A stretch of 12,899 nucleotides of DNA from Baffinella frigidus (lineage: Eukaryota > Cryptophyceae > Cryptomonadales > Baffinellaceae): NCBI GenBank assembly GCA_026770585.1, contig MU646402.1:229350-242248 (forward strand), given 5' to 3'. The notes under the pieces are model-generated. The model saw only the letters and a program-made list of their open reading frames with translations. It was not told where the DNA came from and did not search any database. Positions 6,337 through 12,707 of this stretch are shown here, in pieces. The first letter of the stretch is position 1, and every line of letters starts with the position of its first letter. The translations under genes and the position numbers were made by a program.

Positions 6337-9300
6337 GTGACTGTCCAGCAGTTGGGAGGCTTTTTTGTGACTCGGGGCGCATCGCTGGGGAGGGCTGCAG
6401 GGAGGTTGGGGTGTGGGACTGTGTCCTTGGGCAGGTCAAATTTTCATATCGTTCTGCAAATCGTTTGACGACAGTTCTGTGGGGCTGGCGCGAGTTTGCG
6501 AACCAGTGCCATTTGCAGAGGAGAGCTGGCGCGCAGCCCTCGCGAAATATCCACGCCTTCTTCTCTTTATAATCTATGATCTTGTGCCCCGAGGCGGGCC
6601 TGTCCGTCCCGAGACGGGCGTATCCTCACGCCCGTTCTGAGGCGGGCCCTCCCGCAGGCGCTGGCGAAGGTGGACGCGGCGGCGGCAAAGAAGAAGGACC
6701 CGGAGGTGCGAAACCTACCTGCCACTCGCAACCTGAAGAGCTTAAACCGGATCCTGGTAAGGAATAAAAGGAATTTATCCATTCGTAGGGCCCTACGGTA
6801 GGAAATCCGTATGCACCTAGGATTTTGGAACGGGATACCAATGAGATTTCATTGATTTGTACCAGGTTCCGAAAGCTTGCAAGACCCGGGATAAGCTGCG
6901 CCGGGTTGCTGGTAGTGCACAGCAGGCTACCAAGGGATTCTTGCTGGCTCAGCCACCAATAATTGGTGAGGATCTCCATAGGAGCACCCCTTTCTCCCTA
7001 AGGATTGCCTACCGTGGGGTCCTGTGGATATTCACTTGTGGGTTGTTCACGAAATCCCTTCGTAGCCCGCTGTGTGGGCCCGACATCTAACCACGCCAGG
7101 ATACAAGTTGGAATTTCAGGACTCGACGTTTCATTTCGTGTTACTCAATGAGTGTGCGGTTTGCGGTGAAACGCAGCTCTTCGTCCTTTCCACGTCCGGG
7201 CTTTTTACCTCTTAAAATCCGGTACAAAATTATGACCAGACTTGTATCTGAAATTCCCACTTGTGACCTGCCGTGGTAGATTTTTTTTATCTCGGAAACC
7301 ACTTTTGAAGTACATCGTGGCACTATTTATAATCTGTGTGAGCTCCTGTGAGGCATTTTTTGTCATGGGGGTGATCGCAGACATGACGGTCGTGATCAGT
7401 CGACTGCGGCCAGATCGGTACCACTAACCCCCCCCCCCTCGCGCGCGCTGCAGGGCGGTGGGGGCGACAGCTTCCTCGACGAGATCGTGGCGTGGATCCA
7501 GTCGGATGAGGGCCGCGAGGAGGCGTTTCAGTGGACGCTCACCCTCTTTGTCGCCATCGCCTTCCGGGTCCTCCACACCTCACGAATCTACCCTGCATCC
7601 GAGACAGTTTAACTCAACCCTGGCACCTTGGCCTCCAGACCTTACGCTAGGCCTGGGAACCTTGCTGTGGAACCGTGCGATGGTGATGATGTACGACCAC
7701 GGGATGGTCTTGAGCATTCGAAGGTCCTCTGACTTCATTGTCATCTCGTACTGGATTGGGGGTATCCAGGAGGCCTTCCAGTGGGCGCCCACCCTCTTTG
7801 TCGCCATCGCCGTCCGGGTGACGTGAAACCTCTGAGAATTCAGGGTAGTTAGCAACCATACAGTGGGCTTCGAAGGAAATTTCGACCGACGATCCGGTCG
7901 AAAGATCTGTTAGCAAGATGTCTTTGTACCGAGCAAATGTTGATTAATACCACGAAAATAATTTGACCGGTCTTTGAAGCCCACTTTGTGGATACTGTGT
8001 TTCGCTGAACGCGCATCCTCCCTGTTGCAATCTCATCCCGCCAGGTATTTAATTTAAAAGCTCGAAACACATACTGTTGGCATCATATTCTGCCTGAAGT
8101 GGCCAAATTGGCAACTTCTGGCAACTTCAGACGCCAAAAGTATGCGTTTCGAGCAATCCCAAACCCTAAACCCTAAACCCTAAACCCTCAATAGCCCTGA
8201 ACCCTAAACCCTAAACCCTAAACCCTAAACCAGCTCAGGCTCCCAAGGCGATAATCGCCACTGGCAACTCCTAAACCCTACCCTAAACCCTCAACCCTCA
8301 ACCCTAAACCCGCAGTTGCTGATTGTGGAGCCGCGGTTCATCCTCTCGCTCTCGAACCCTGAACCCTAAACCCTAAATAGCCCTAAACCATAAACCCTAA
8401 ACCCTAAACCCAGGCTCCCAAGGCGATCATCACCACTGGCAACTCCTAAACCCTAAACCCTAAACCCTAAGCAGTTGCTGATTGTGGAGCCGCGGTTCAT
8501 CCCGTCGCTCTCGATGTACCCTACGTTCCGGGTCGGCGACCAGCTTGCCGTCGAGAAGGTACGAGTTGGGTTATCTAGAGTTGAGTTGGTCAGCGTTTGG
8601 GGTTCAGAGTTTAAGAATTAGGGATCAGGGATCAGGGATCAGGGATCAGGGATCCGGGATCAGGGGTCTGGGGTCAGGTTGGGGATTAGGTTTCAGGGGT
8701 TGGGGATTAGGTGGTCAAGGTTTGGGGCTTAGGGTAGACAGCTACTGTGGAGCGGTTCATCCCGTCGCTCTCGATGTACCCTACGTTCCGTGTCGGCGAC
8801 CAGCTTGCCGTCGAGAAGGTACGAGTTTGGGGATTTAGAAGTTACTTGGTAAGAGTTTGGGGATTAGGGTTCAGGGATTGGGGATTGGGGATGGGGATTC
8901 AGGGGGTGGGGATTAGGGTTTGGGGATTAGGGATTAGGGATTAGGGTTCAGGGTTGGATTTAGAGAGTACTTGACTGTCAAGCACCGGATGTACAGATGG
9001 AGCAGACTTTGTTGAACTGGTGCCGTCAACTTTGGTGAAAGAGAGAGCCCGGGCTTTCTCCACGTTTCTCTGCCCTGGAGGGGACTTGCGGCCAATTCTC
9101 GAATTATCCTTTATCGCAAAAGTTGACAGGATTTGTACCACTAAAATACTTATAAGACCGTTTTGTACCAGATCCATTCATCACGACCGCGAGTCTCAGA
9201 TTTCAATGCACTGAGCCCTCAGTGCATTTCAAGGGGAGTTGACTTAAGAATGCTCAAAATACCCCCACCCTGCCTCCAGGGTGGCTACCCTTTCTCCATG

Positions 9301-12300
9301 GCGAAAACGCTCAGCAGCACCCAGCGTCTATGCAAGACCAAAGTTGAGGGCTGGTCCGCGAAACCGCGCCTGTTCACCCGGGGCGTGTGTATCCAACACA
9401 CAACGTGCGTTTAAAAACGTTTTATGACCCCGAAACCTCGCCTGTTCGGGGACAGGACTGTGTGGGTTTGCTGTACATGCCATTATTTAGTCTATACATT
9501 TTTTTTATTGCCCTGAAACCGTGGCGTTTCAGGGCCGAGTGGGTCCCGGAGCGTGTTGGACACACTGAACTCGTGTCGTTTCGCGTGTATAATTATTAAT
9601 CGTTGGACATAAAACGCTAATAAACCCACGGCGTGTGTCGTTCACACGCCCGGCGGCTGAACTCGCGCCATTTGAGGTGTGTATGCAATTCTCGCCTATG
9701 TCCTGGCGTGGTATTGCAGCAGCTATGTAGCGATTTTCGTCGGCGGCGCCCCGGGGCGTGTTGGACACACTTGAACTCGTGTTAGACACACTGAACTCGC
9801 GCCGTTTCAGGTGACCAAGTACTTCCGGCCGTACCAGAAGACGGACGTGGTGGTGTTCCGCGCGCCCGAGGCCTTCGCTGAATACGTCGACGACCCTTCT
9901 AAGGTCTATTCACCTTTTTCCAGTCTATTTGGTCTCACCAATTTTTGCTCGTTTTTGCTCCAAAGTTGACGGATTTGTACCGCACACCCCAGTATGTCAA
10001 CTTAAGAACAGTCCGCGAACCTAAGTGAGACGGGCGTGGTAGTGTTCCATTACGTCGATGACCCTTCGAAGGGCCGCTAGCCCTCCGAAGTGGACCAAAT
10101 CTCGATTTCTGCTTTCTCCGTTTCCGCCTGGGAAGTCTGGAAATTCGATCGAAATTCGAGGCTAACCACAAGAGAACGCTACAGGGGCCTGTTTATATGT
10201 GGAAAACAAAAGGTTGTAAATATTTGTACCAGGATAAGGCAAAGTAATCTCGTGCCTGGCATAATTTATGCCAGGCGCGAGGTTACTTTTATCTTATCCT
10301 GGTACAAATTTGAGCATTTGCGTAGTAAAGACTTTATATGTTCGGTTTTGAATAGGCCCCTCTAGCATTCTCGAGTGGAATGGCGCCCGAGGCCTTCGCG
10401 GAATACGTCGGCGACCCTTCCCAGGTCTGTCCCAGTCTATTCGGGCTCGCCAGTTTGGTGAGACCAGGCTGTTCCCGCTCCAAAGTTGACGGATTTGTAC
10501 CGCACACCCAGCATGTCAACTTAGGGTCGGCGGGTCACGCGGGAAACTGTCCATGTCAGCGTTGACATAGCGGTTTCTCGAAAATGCGGGGCCAACATGT
10601 CAACTTTTGACGCTTAAGTAGCGCATCAAGCCACGTGCTTCTTCAGGGGAGGGTGGCAGAACTGTGCCTTGTTCGTAGAGGCAGGTGACTGACCTCTGTC
10701 TTCAGTTGACTGAAAGCTGCCGTAAGTTGACTGATCGATGCCGTGAGCTGCCTGAGCGGTGTATCGAGTTGAGTGCCTCAAGGCACCGCTGCAACTCGAG
10801 GCACCGCTCAGGCATCTCACGGTATCGATCAGTCAACTTACGGCAGCTTTCAGTCAACTGAAGGCAAGAGTTCAGTCACCTCAAGACACCGCTGCAACTC
10901 AGGGCACCGGCAAGGCCTCACGGCAACGGTGCCTCGCGTTGAGTGTTCAACTCGAGGCACCGAGTTGAACAGTTTTAGTCAACTGAAGAAAGCGTTGAAC
11001 TGAAGAACGCTTTCTTCAGTTGACTAAAAACGCTGCCTCGTGCCTAGGCGAACGAGGACCTGATCCAGCGGATCATGGCGGTGGCGGGGGACAGTTAACT
11101 AAACCCTGCCTTGTGCGTAGGCGAAAGTTGACTGAACCCTGCCTCGTGCGTAGACGGTTGACTGAAAACTACCTTGGGCGTAGGCGGTTGACTAAAAAAC
11201 TGCCTTGTTCGCAGGCGAACGAGGACCTGATCAAGAGGATCATGGCGGTGGCGGGGGACACGATCCAGGTCAAGAAGGGGGTCACCTACATCAACGGTCC
11301 CGCCCCCCCACACAGCGGGCTCCGCAGGGATGTTTCTGACCAAATCCTAACCAAAATCGGTTAGGATGTCTAACCAAAATCGGTTAGGATGTCAGTGGGA
11401 CCAGCCTATGTCACCGTAGGGTCGTATGGATGATCCAGTTGTGGGTTACTCTGAGTGAGGACTTGGTCGAGAGGATCATGGCGGTGGCGGGGGATATGAT
11501 TCAGGTCAAGAAGGGGGTCACCTACATCAACAGTCCTGCCCCCCCCACACACCAGACTACATTTCGTCAATAACCCATAAGTGGACACCCTCTGATAAGT
11601 GGACACCATCCATAGCGTACATCAACGGTCCCGCCCCCACTCTCATCGCGCCACCTAATATAGATTGCGTCGCATTTTTTGGCTTGACATTGGAGCCATT
11701 TCGTACATCAACGGTCCCGCCGCCCCACACACCAGACTACATTTCGTTGATACCCCACAAGTGGACACCCTGTTAGGACCCTATCCACTTAGCAGCCACC
11801 GCGGTCTTCACGGATGCAGTCCATCTAAACAATGTGTACCAGAATCTTATCCATTGCCCTGGATTCCAACCGGAATTTCCCCCAAGAATCCGGGGGGGGG
11901 ATATCTTGGGTCGCTGCTAAGTGGGTAGGCCGTCCATAGCGTACATCAACGGTCCTGCCACACTCTCATCGCGCCATCTCATATCCCTTAAGTGGCCAGT
12001 AGGCTCATACGCCCTACCGTAGGGCCCTAGGACCTGCCTAGGACCTCTTGGCCCGCAAATTTGGGGGCCTGGCCACTTAAGGGATAGATTACGTCTCAGA
12101 TTTTGGCTTGGCTTTGGAGCCATTTTGTACTTTTAGGCCCCCCCCCCCCCAATTAATACCAACAATGAAGGTGTGTCTCTGTGTTGGTATGAACAAAGAT
12201 CTCACTGTACAGGGCAAGACGCAAAAGAGACGTTCATCACATGGCGGCCGTGTTGGTATTGACAAAGGCTTCTCTCTCTCACACACACACACTCTATCTC

Positions 12301-12368
12301 TCTCTCACACACACACACACTCTATCTCTCTCTCACACACACACACTCTCTCTCTCTCTCTCTCTCGT

Positions 12369-12400
<32 letters not shown>

Positions 12401-12587
12401 TTTCCGGTATCAACACAGGTGTCTCTCTCGCTTTCCTAGTAACAAAGGCGTCTCTTTCTCTCTCCATATTAACAAATGCCTCTCTCTCTCTTGCCAGGGC
12501 AAGACGCAAAAGAGACGTTCACCAACGGCAAGCCCAACTACGACTTCGGGCCCGTCACCGTCCCCGACGGCTTCGTCCTCGTCCTCG
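6112..12587 (+). CDS. PLSP1-like: Plastid-targeted type I signal peptidase (thylakoidal processing peptidase type), seven exons, 3' partial
   Basis: Serine-lysine protease of family S26 that cleaves signal peptides from proteins crossing the thylakoid or plastid membrane. Proposed exons: 6112-6336, 6658-6756, 7454-7567, 8475-8558, 9811-9903, 11215-11296, 12498-12587, giving about 262 residues in one frame. Residues 1-21 are a signal peptide ending AQA, followed by Phe (FALGTQ), the mark of red-type complex plastids. A membrane helix follows ([18 protein letters not shown]), then box B PSLSMYPT with the catalytic Ser, box [12 protein letters not shown], and box [13 protein letters not shown] with the catalytic Lys. 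The last visible residues, [10 protein letters not shown], lead into box E (GDN..S.DSR), which is beyond the window. Plant relatives are about 290 residues or longer, so roughly 60-80 residues are missing. Exon junctions fit by phase, but donors after exons 3, 5 and 6 are weak (GTC). Confidence 0.82.
6337..6657 (+). other. Signal peptidase intron 1
   Basis: 321 bp, GTGACT donor and CCGCAG acceptor. Near the 3' end (6590-6650) there are several short inverted and direct copies of GAGGCGGGC/CCCGTTCTGAGGCGGGCCC and GACGGGCGTATCCTCACGCCCG that can form a small hairpin just upstream of the acceptor. Confidence 0.5.
6658..6756 (+). CDS. Signal peptidase exon 2 (linker)
   Basis: Encodes [16 protein letters not shown] then [17 protein letters not shown]. 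Two donors are possible: GTGCGA at 6706 (ending after DPE) and GTAAGG at 6757. Both are phase 0; GTAAGG is the stronger consensus. This segment lies between the transit region and the membrane helix, where family members vary, so homology does not decide the boundary. Confidence 0.5.
6757..7453 (+). other. Signal peptidase intron 2
   Basis: 697 bp. 6786-6822 carries a copy of the CCCTACGGTAGG motif followed by AATCCGTATG, matched at 12674-12703. The acceptor GCTGCAG follows a C-run and GCGCGCGC (7428-7447). No gene or duplicate exon is seen in the rest. Confidence 0.55.
7454..7567 (+). CDS. Signal peptidase exon 3: membrane helix
   Basis: Begins [16 protein letters not shown] and ends [16 protein letters not shown]. 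The C-terminal half starts the transmembrane segment that in this family leads directly into the catalytic-Ser box encoded by the next exon. The donor after CGG is GTCCTC, a poor match, whereas the shorter copy downstream has GTGACG at the same place. Confidence 0.7.
7768..7824 (+). pseudogene. Partial duplicate of exon 3 (3' half)
   Basis: Encodes [16 protein letters not shown] in the same frame as exon 3, with Thr-Leu changed to Ala-Pro and Phe to Val. It is preceded by TATCCAG, which could act as an acceptor, and followed by GTGACG, a better donor than that of the full copy. The missing N-terminal part argues it is a relic or an alternative exon, not a replacement. Confidence 0.7.
7860..7989. 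repeat. Possible terminal-inverted-repeat element in intron 3
   Basis: ACAGTGGGCTTCGAAG at the left is approximately inverted at the right (CTTTGAAGCCCACTTTG), with an inner CGACCGACGATCCGGTCG palindrome. Length is about 130 bp. There is no second copy or clean target duplication, so the call is weak. Confidence 0.4.
8157..8474 (-). repeat. Interstitial CCCTAAA array with repeated unique blocks, intron 3
   Basis: CCCTAAA runs alternate with a 37-40 bp block (CAGGCTCCCAAGGCGAT then CACTGGCAACTCCTAAACCC) at 8238-8275 and 8412-8450, and with copies of the exon 4 start at 8312-8355 and 8471 onward. The whole forms roughly 160-bp units made of telomere-like DNA, unique block, telomere-like DNA and exon 4 start. 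The last unit supplies the acceptor used for exon 4 (TAAGCAG). Confidence 0.75.
8316..8355 (+). pseudogene. Truncated copy 4a of the catalytic-Ser exon
   Basis: Preceded by CCCGCAG like a real acceptor, it reads [13 protein letters not shown], with Pro to Leu at the conserved box B proline. It breaks into CCCTGAACCCTAAA repeat immediately after the catalytic Ser codon. There is no donor, so it cannot act as a complete exon. Confidence 0.8.
8475..8558 (+). CDS. Signal peptidase exon 4: catalytic serine box
   Basis: 28 codons: [18 protein letters not shown] then [10 protein letters not shown]. The catalytic Ser is the TCG at 8511-8513 (before Met-Tyr-Pro). Acceptor CAG ends at 8474; the donor is GTACGA. 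This is the only one of three copies that is complete with both splice signals and in frame. Confidence 0.85.
8590..8960 (+). repeat. G-rich telomere-like and GGGATCA minisatellite array, intron 4
   Basis: Contains five tandem GGGATCA-like heptamers (about 8620-8660), then GGGATTAGG/GGTTTGGGGATTAGGG units to about 8960, interrupted by exon 4 copy c. Strand sense is opposite to the CCCTAAA array just upstream of exon 4, so the transcript has complementary C-rich and G-rich tracts on the two sides of the exon. Confidence 0.75.
8742..8818 (+). pseudogene. Damaged copy 4c of the catalytic-Ser exon
   Basis: Nearly identical to exon 4 from TTCATCCCGTCG to GAGAAG and keeps the GTACGA donor, but the 5' part has lost bases (CTACTG and GTGGAGCGG compared with TTGCTGATTGTGGAGCCGCGG). 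From the apparent acceptor GACAG the frame is shifted, so its inclusion would break the protein. Confidence 0.75.
8961..9361 (+). other. Intron 4, middle part
   Basis: No gene seen. Contains a perfect short palindrome at 9205-9226 (ATGCACTGAG and CTCAGTGCAT separated by CC) and a TTGACAGGATTTGTACC motif at 9123-9139 that recurs at 9964-9980 and 10485-10501. Confidence 0.45.
9362..9810 (+). repeat. Iterated 3' splice-site-like modules in intron 4
   Basis: Diverged repeats of GGGCGTGTTGGACACAC then TGAACTCGCGCCGTTTCAG. Copies or fragments lie near 9378-9405, 9548-9590, 9629-9680 and 9747-9810. The last copy ends at the acceptor of exon 5. TGAAC is a plausible branch-point sequence, so the module may be a duplicated intron 3' end. 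Confidence 0.6.
9811..9903 (+). CDS. Signal peptidase exon 5
   Basis: 31 codons: [19 protein letters not shown] then [12 protein letters not shown]. This matches the family segment between box C and box D (a Tyr-Phe-Arg-x motif followed by D-V-V-V-F). Acceptor GTTTCAG is good; the donor GTCTAT is weak. Two damaged copies follow in the intron. Confidence 0.8.
9904..10165 (+). pseudogene. Intron 5 start, with deleted exon 5 copy b
   Basis: 10027-10071 reads TGVVVF, then H, then YVDDPSK: exon 5 with about seven codons (RAPEAFAE) replaced by one His codon, in frame. The donor GT is lost (AAGGGCC) and TAG follows at 10078-10080. The intron sequence 9904-10012 is itself repeated at 10425-10525, including TTGACGGATTTGTACCGCAC. 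Confidence 0.7.
10166..10378. mobile_element. Inverted-repeat element family C, copy 2, with inner hairpin
   Basis: Ends CCACAAGAGAACGCTA and TAGCATTCTCGAGTGG match the 2245-2435 copy. Inside, AATATTTGTACCAGGATAAG and CTTATCCTGGTACAAATTT bracket a further palindrome centred on GCCTGGCATAA/TTATGCCAGGC. This makes a nested hairpin from about 10215 to 10313. It lies directly before exon 5 copy c, so it may have inserted within the duplicated exon. Confidence 0.65.
10383..10525 (+). pseudogene. Exon 5 copy c plus adjoining intron duplicate
   Basis: 10383-10424 encodes [14 protein letters not shown] (Asp to Gly and Lys to Gln relative to exon 5), followed by GTCTGT. Homology to the exon 5 downstream intron continues through CAGTCTATT, CCAAAGTTGACGGATTTGT and CATGTCAACTTA. 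The 5' half of the exon and any acceptor are missing. Confidence 0.75.
10526..10699 (+). other. Intron 5, unassigned part
   Basis: Short TGTCAACTT/AGTTGAC words recur, related to the TTGACT motif of the hairpins that follow. Nothing else recognisable. Confidence 0.4.
10700..10863. repeat. 164-bp inverted repeat with 62-bp arms, intron 5
   Basis: The left arm 10700-10761 and right arm 10802-10863 are reverse complements with only two clear mismatches (for example CTTCAGTTGACTGAAAGC and GCTTTCAGTCAACTGAAG at the ends). CGAGTTG/CAACTCG allows further pairing in the central 40 bases. This would fold as a long hairpin in the pre-mRNA. Confidence 0.85.
10973..11029. repeat. Perfect 24-bp hairpin next to exon 6 copy a
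   Basis: 10973-10996 (starting TTTTAGTCAACTGAAG) pairs perfectly with 11006-11029 (ending CTTCAGTTGACTAAAA), with a 9-nt loop. The right arm contains the TTGACTAAAA word that serves as likely branch-point region in the neighbouring acceptor modules. A related smaller hairpin GTTCAACTCG/CGAGTTGAAC lies at about 10945-10970. Confidence 0.85.
11048..11094 (+). pseudogene. Truncated exon 6 copy a with catalytic Lys changed to Gln
   Basis: Preceded by CTGCCTCGTGCCTAG, it reads [16 protein letters not shown]. The box D lysine codon is CAG (11066-11068) instead of AAG. The copy runs into GTTAACT intron-like sequence after GGGGACA, so it is partial. If spliced in, it would give an inactive, truncated or shifted product. 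Confidence 0.8.
11094..11214 (+). repeat. Four tandem 3' splice-site modules before exon 6
   Basis: Four 30-33 bp units of the form GTTGACTGAACCCTGCCT, then CGTGCGTAGGCG, at about 11094, 11126, 11156 and 11186. Each contains a TTGACT/TTAACT branch-like word and a terminal AG followed by GCG, the first codon of exon 6. The last unit ends in TTCGCAG and is the likely acceptor. The others could be cryptic acceptors. Confidence 0.75.
11215..11296 (+). CDS. Signal peptidase exon 6: catalytic lysine box
   Basis: Encodes [20 protein letters not shown] then KGVTYIN and the first base of a Gly codon. The Lys of [10 protein letters not shown] (AAG at 11233-11235) is the general base of family S26. The end at 11296 is chosen because the G joins GG of exon 7 to give YINGQDAKET in frame. 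The donor there would be GTCCCG, which is weak. Confidence 0.8.
11455..11532 (+). pseudogene. Exon 6 copy c with catalytic Lys changed to Glu
   Basis: Reads [20 protein letters not shown] then VTYIN in frame. The box D Lys is GAG (11469-11471, Glu). The junction equivalent is AACAGT instead of AACGGT. There is no good acceptor before it (CTGAGTGAGG). The copy is diverged and probably not translated. Confidence 0.8.
11545..11979 (+). repeat. Repeated exon 6 tail (TACATCAACGGTCC) plus flanking intron
   Basis: The last codons of exon 6 with the following intron bases recur at about 11617-11635, 11704-11722 and 11940-11958, each as TACATCAACGGTCC-GCC. Associated blocks recur too: CACACACCAGACTACATTTCGT (about 11545 and 11727), AAGTGGACACCCT, and CACTCTCATCGCGCCA (11638 and 11960). 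These are nested tandem duplications of the exon 6/intron 6 boundary. Confidence 0.75.
11780..11929. mobile_element. 150-bp inverted-repeat element, intron 6
   Basis: Ends CCTATCCACTTAGCAGC and GCTGCTAAGTGGGTAGG are 17-bp inverted repeats with one mismatch. The related repeat unit upstream, around 11590-11615, lacks the internal sequence, suggesting insertion, though its AAGTGGACACC neighbourhood makes the exact empty site hard to define. No coding capacity. Confidence 0.6.
11985..12083. mobile_element. 99-bp CCCTTAAGTGG inverted-repeat element with empty site
   Basis: Perfect 15-bp ends: CCCTTAAGTGGCCAG and CTGGCCACTTAAGGG. The interior contains GCCCTACCGTAGGGC. Flanks are CTCATAT on the left and ATAGATTACG on the right. 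The sister repeat at about 11654-11666 reads CTAATATAGATTGCG without it, so a 2-bp AT duplication explains the junctions. A diverged copy lies at 992-1084. Confidence 0.8.
12150..12497 (+). repeat. Intron 6 end: CT/CA microsatellite and iterated acceptor modules
   Basis: TATTAACAAA-like words followed by CTCTCTC tracts recur at about 12154, 12186, 12253, 12409, 12438 and 12466. Some end in AG (GTACAG, CCTAG, GCCAG). The middle (12275-12400) is a composite (CT)n(CA)n microsatellite. The last module, TTAACAAATG then CTCTCTCTCTTGCCAG, is the acceptor of exon 7. Confidence 0.7.
12213..12237 (+). pseudogene. 5' fragment of exon 7 (copy a)
   Basis: After CTGTACAG, the first 25 bases of exon 7 are repeated (GGCAAGACGCAAAAGAGACG, then TTCAT), then homology stops at TCACATGG. 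The copy includes an apparent acceptor but no donor. Confidence 0.75.
12498..12587 (+). CDS. Signal peptidase exon 7
   Basis: Starts GG to complete the Gly codon, then [18 protein letters not shown] then [12 protein letters not shown]. In this family V-P-x-G-x-x-x-V-L-G-D-N is the approach to box E, so the next exon should begin by completing Gly and then encode Asp-Asn. The donor GTGCGT at 12588 is strong. Confidence 0.85.
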
Positions 12588-12673
12588 GTGCGTGCCTGTC
12601 CTTTCTTCATCCCCAGTGCTTTCCTGTACTTTTTTTTGTCCTCGGTGCTTTCCTGTCCTTCTTTCTTTCTATC

Positions 12674-12703
12674 CGTAGGACCCTACGGTAGGCAATCCGT
12701 AGG
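12674..12703. repeat. Copy of the GGACCCTACGGTAGG dispersed motif
   Basis: GTAGGACCCTACGGTAGG then CAATCCGTAGGG, closely matching 6786-6815. It sits between exon 7 and its downstream copy, at the point where the duplicated segment begins. Confidence 0.6.
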
Positions 12704-12707
12704 GAAG

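Noticed and set aside
6003-6439. Minus-strand frames opposite exon 1
   Set aside because: Antisense shadows of a GC-rich exon; the plus strand has the targeting peptide and a continuous family match in later exons.
7458-7826. Plus-strand 122-codon frame spanning exon 3 and its copy
   Set aside because: It reads exon 3 out of the signal peptidase frame; the correct frame starts at 7454 and matches the membrane helix.
10166-11214. A CRISPR array or tRNA-like genes among the short repeats
   Set aside because: The host is eukaryotic, the repeats are inverted or directly adjacent without regular unique spacers, and no tRNA arm pattern was found.
12241-12678. 145-codon frame rich in Ser/Leu/His/Thr
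   Set aside because: It is a translation of the CT/CA microsatellite and passes exon 7 in the wrong frame.
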